Source of the DNA: Octodonta nipae
Lineage: Eukaryota; Arthropoda; Insecta; Coleoptera; Chrysomelidae
Length of the DNA stretch: 64,000 nt
Direction of reading: 5' to 3'
Assembly (NCBI GenBank): GCA_034190945.1
Contig: CM067224.1
Location: 60,607,040-60,671,039 of the forward strand
The translations under genes were made by a program, and so were the position numbers. The stretch's first letter is position 1. The number at the start of each line of letters is the position of its first letter. Below the pieces are notes generated by a model. That model was not told the origin of the DNA and made no database searches. It worked only from the letters and a program-made list of their open reading frames with translations. Positions 63,330-64,000 of this stretch are shown piece by piece.

Positions 63330-64000
63330 ACAGTGTAGAGGAAAACATTTTTGAAATTTTTACATTGAAATCACTTCCTAAGTTCTCCTCAAAAGAATTA
63401 AAGGCGTATTTTCAAAGATAATTTTTCACCCTTGCTCTAAAATGATTTATGTTTAATTTTTTTATTTTTGCTGACAGTGCATTAAAAAATTTAATACCAT
63501 AATAGTCAGTACCCATTCTCGTTCGTTGCAGTCTGTGGTACCTGAGAACTAACTCTCTTCCTTTCCTAGTTGAATATGAGTGAATATCGTTGTGTGTTCT
63601 GTAGCTGTTTTGATTCTGTTTCGTATAGACAAGACACTGAAGAATAAAAGTGCAAGTACTTTCATTCTCACAAACCCATCTCTACAACACTCGCGGTACT
63701 TTAGTCCTGCAATAATTCTAACACAAAGGCAGAGCATGGAGAATGACCCCAATTTAAAATCGTGTAGGTCATATTAGAACTAAAGTATCCATGATACGCT
63801 GTCAGTAATGTGCCCCTAGATACATTTTTTGACAAGCTCCTTATAAGGAAAGCTATTTTACATAATTTGGCCCTAAGAAAATTTACATGTGATTCCCAGG
63901 TCAACCCAGGATCAAGGTAGATCCCTAAGAACTTCACTGATGCATTACTTTCTAGTGTCGATGGTGAAGATTGCAATGTAAATTTAATGTTCTGAGTCTT
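63330..64000 (-). pseudogene. CR1/Jockey-group LINE, C-terminal end of RT protein, cut by window edge
   Basis: Minus strand from 63976: VKFLGIYLDPGLTWESHVNF, LRAKLCKIAFLIRSLSKNVS, LLTAYHGYFSSNMTYTILNW and GHSPCSAFVLELLQD. V.FLG...D..L.W..H...L..KL...... is the segment after RT motif D-E, and Y......Y.I..WG is the conserved linker in CR1 and Jockey relatives. After a frameshift near 63720 a second frame gives ECCRDGFVRMKVLALLFFSV and then HTTIFTHIQLGKEES. Further shifted frames continue with KIKK-like and YAFNSFEENLGSDF-like segments to about 63360. The catalytic RT motifs lie beyond 64000. At least two frame lesions are present within view. Confidence 0.75.

Noticed and set aside
1..64000. 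Search by eye for tRNA, rRNA or other structural RNA genes
   Set aside because: No T-loop GGTTCRAAT-type box with a matching cloverleaf and no rRNA-like conserved block was found; a covariance search would be decisive.

Overview
The window looks like intergenic or intronic DNA from a large, AT-rich arthropod (most likely insect) nuclear genome. I found no host gene, rRNA, tRNA or CRISPR array that I can support. Almost everything recognisable is transposable-element debris, and the families are typical of insects: Tc1/mariner DNA transposons, rolling-circle Helitrons, Penelope-like elements, several clades of non-LTR retrotransposon (R2-like, Jockey, RTE and CR1/Jockey types), a Ginger/KRBA2-like integrase fragment, and many non-coding inverted-repeat elements. 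The order of the insect cannot be decided from the sequence.

Layout. 1-5 kb: a decayed unknown reading frame, then the first of five copies of a dispersed repeat (family R1) built on about 265-bp tandem units, then a transposase fragment. 6.6-8.4 kb: the first copy of a CCCTGTATA minisatellite element (family W) and a possible Helitron end. 9.7-12.7 kb: R1 copy B, a Helitron fragment and a Tc1 transposase broken by a small element (family M). 14.4-17.9 kb: Ginger-like integrase C-terminus, a foldback element with a long (TA)n core, an RTE tail, and an inverted W copy holding a second foldback element. 19-27 kb: LINE and Penelope fragments, an RTE endonuclease region next to a G-rich island, a second Penelope endonuclease, and a decayed autonomous Helitron helicase with a readable 3' terminus. 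27.5-33 kb: family N, an R2-like LINE fragment, M copy 2, Helitron family A copy 1, R1 copy D. 33.9-36.2 kb: two long inverted-repeat elements, one a palindrome with about 580-bp arms. 37.8-40.7 and 50.0-52.5 kb: two inverted copies of a long-inverted-repeat block carrying a mariner at its centre. 42-43.4 kb: a Helitron inside a Helitron, with an exact empty site elsewhere in the window. 45.7-49.3 kb: R1 copy E, R2-like LINE, foldback element. 52.8-58.2 kb: Tc1 relics, one split by a Jockey LINE, and a mariner-like transposon split by a foldback element. 59.4-64 kb: a chimeric reading frame joining two or three elements to the endonuclease end of an R2-like LINE, further N and M copies, and a LINE running off the window edge.

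All transposase, helicase and reverse-transcriptase frames seen here carry stops, frameshifts or deletions, so the window probably holds no autonomous element. Its interest lies in nesting history and in non-coding element structure: the Helitron-in-Helitron with empty site, the modular foldback family with about 10-bp target duplications, the R1 arrays with conserved unit order, and the long palindromes. Repeat boundaries are read by eye and may be off by tens of bases.
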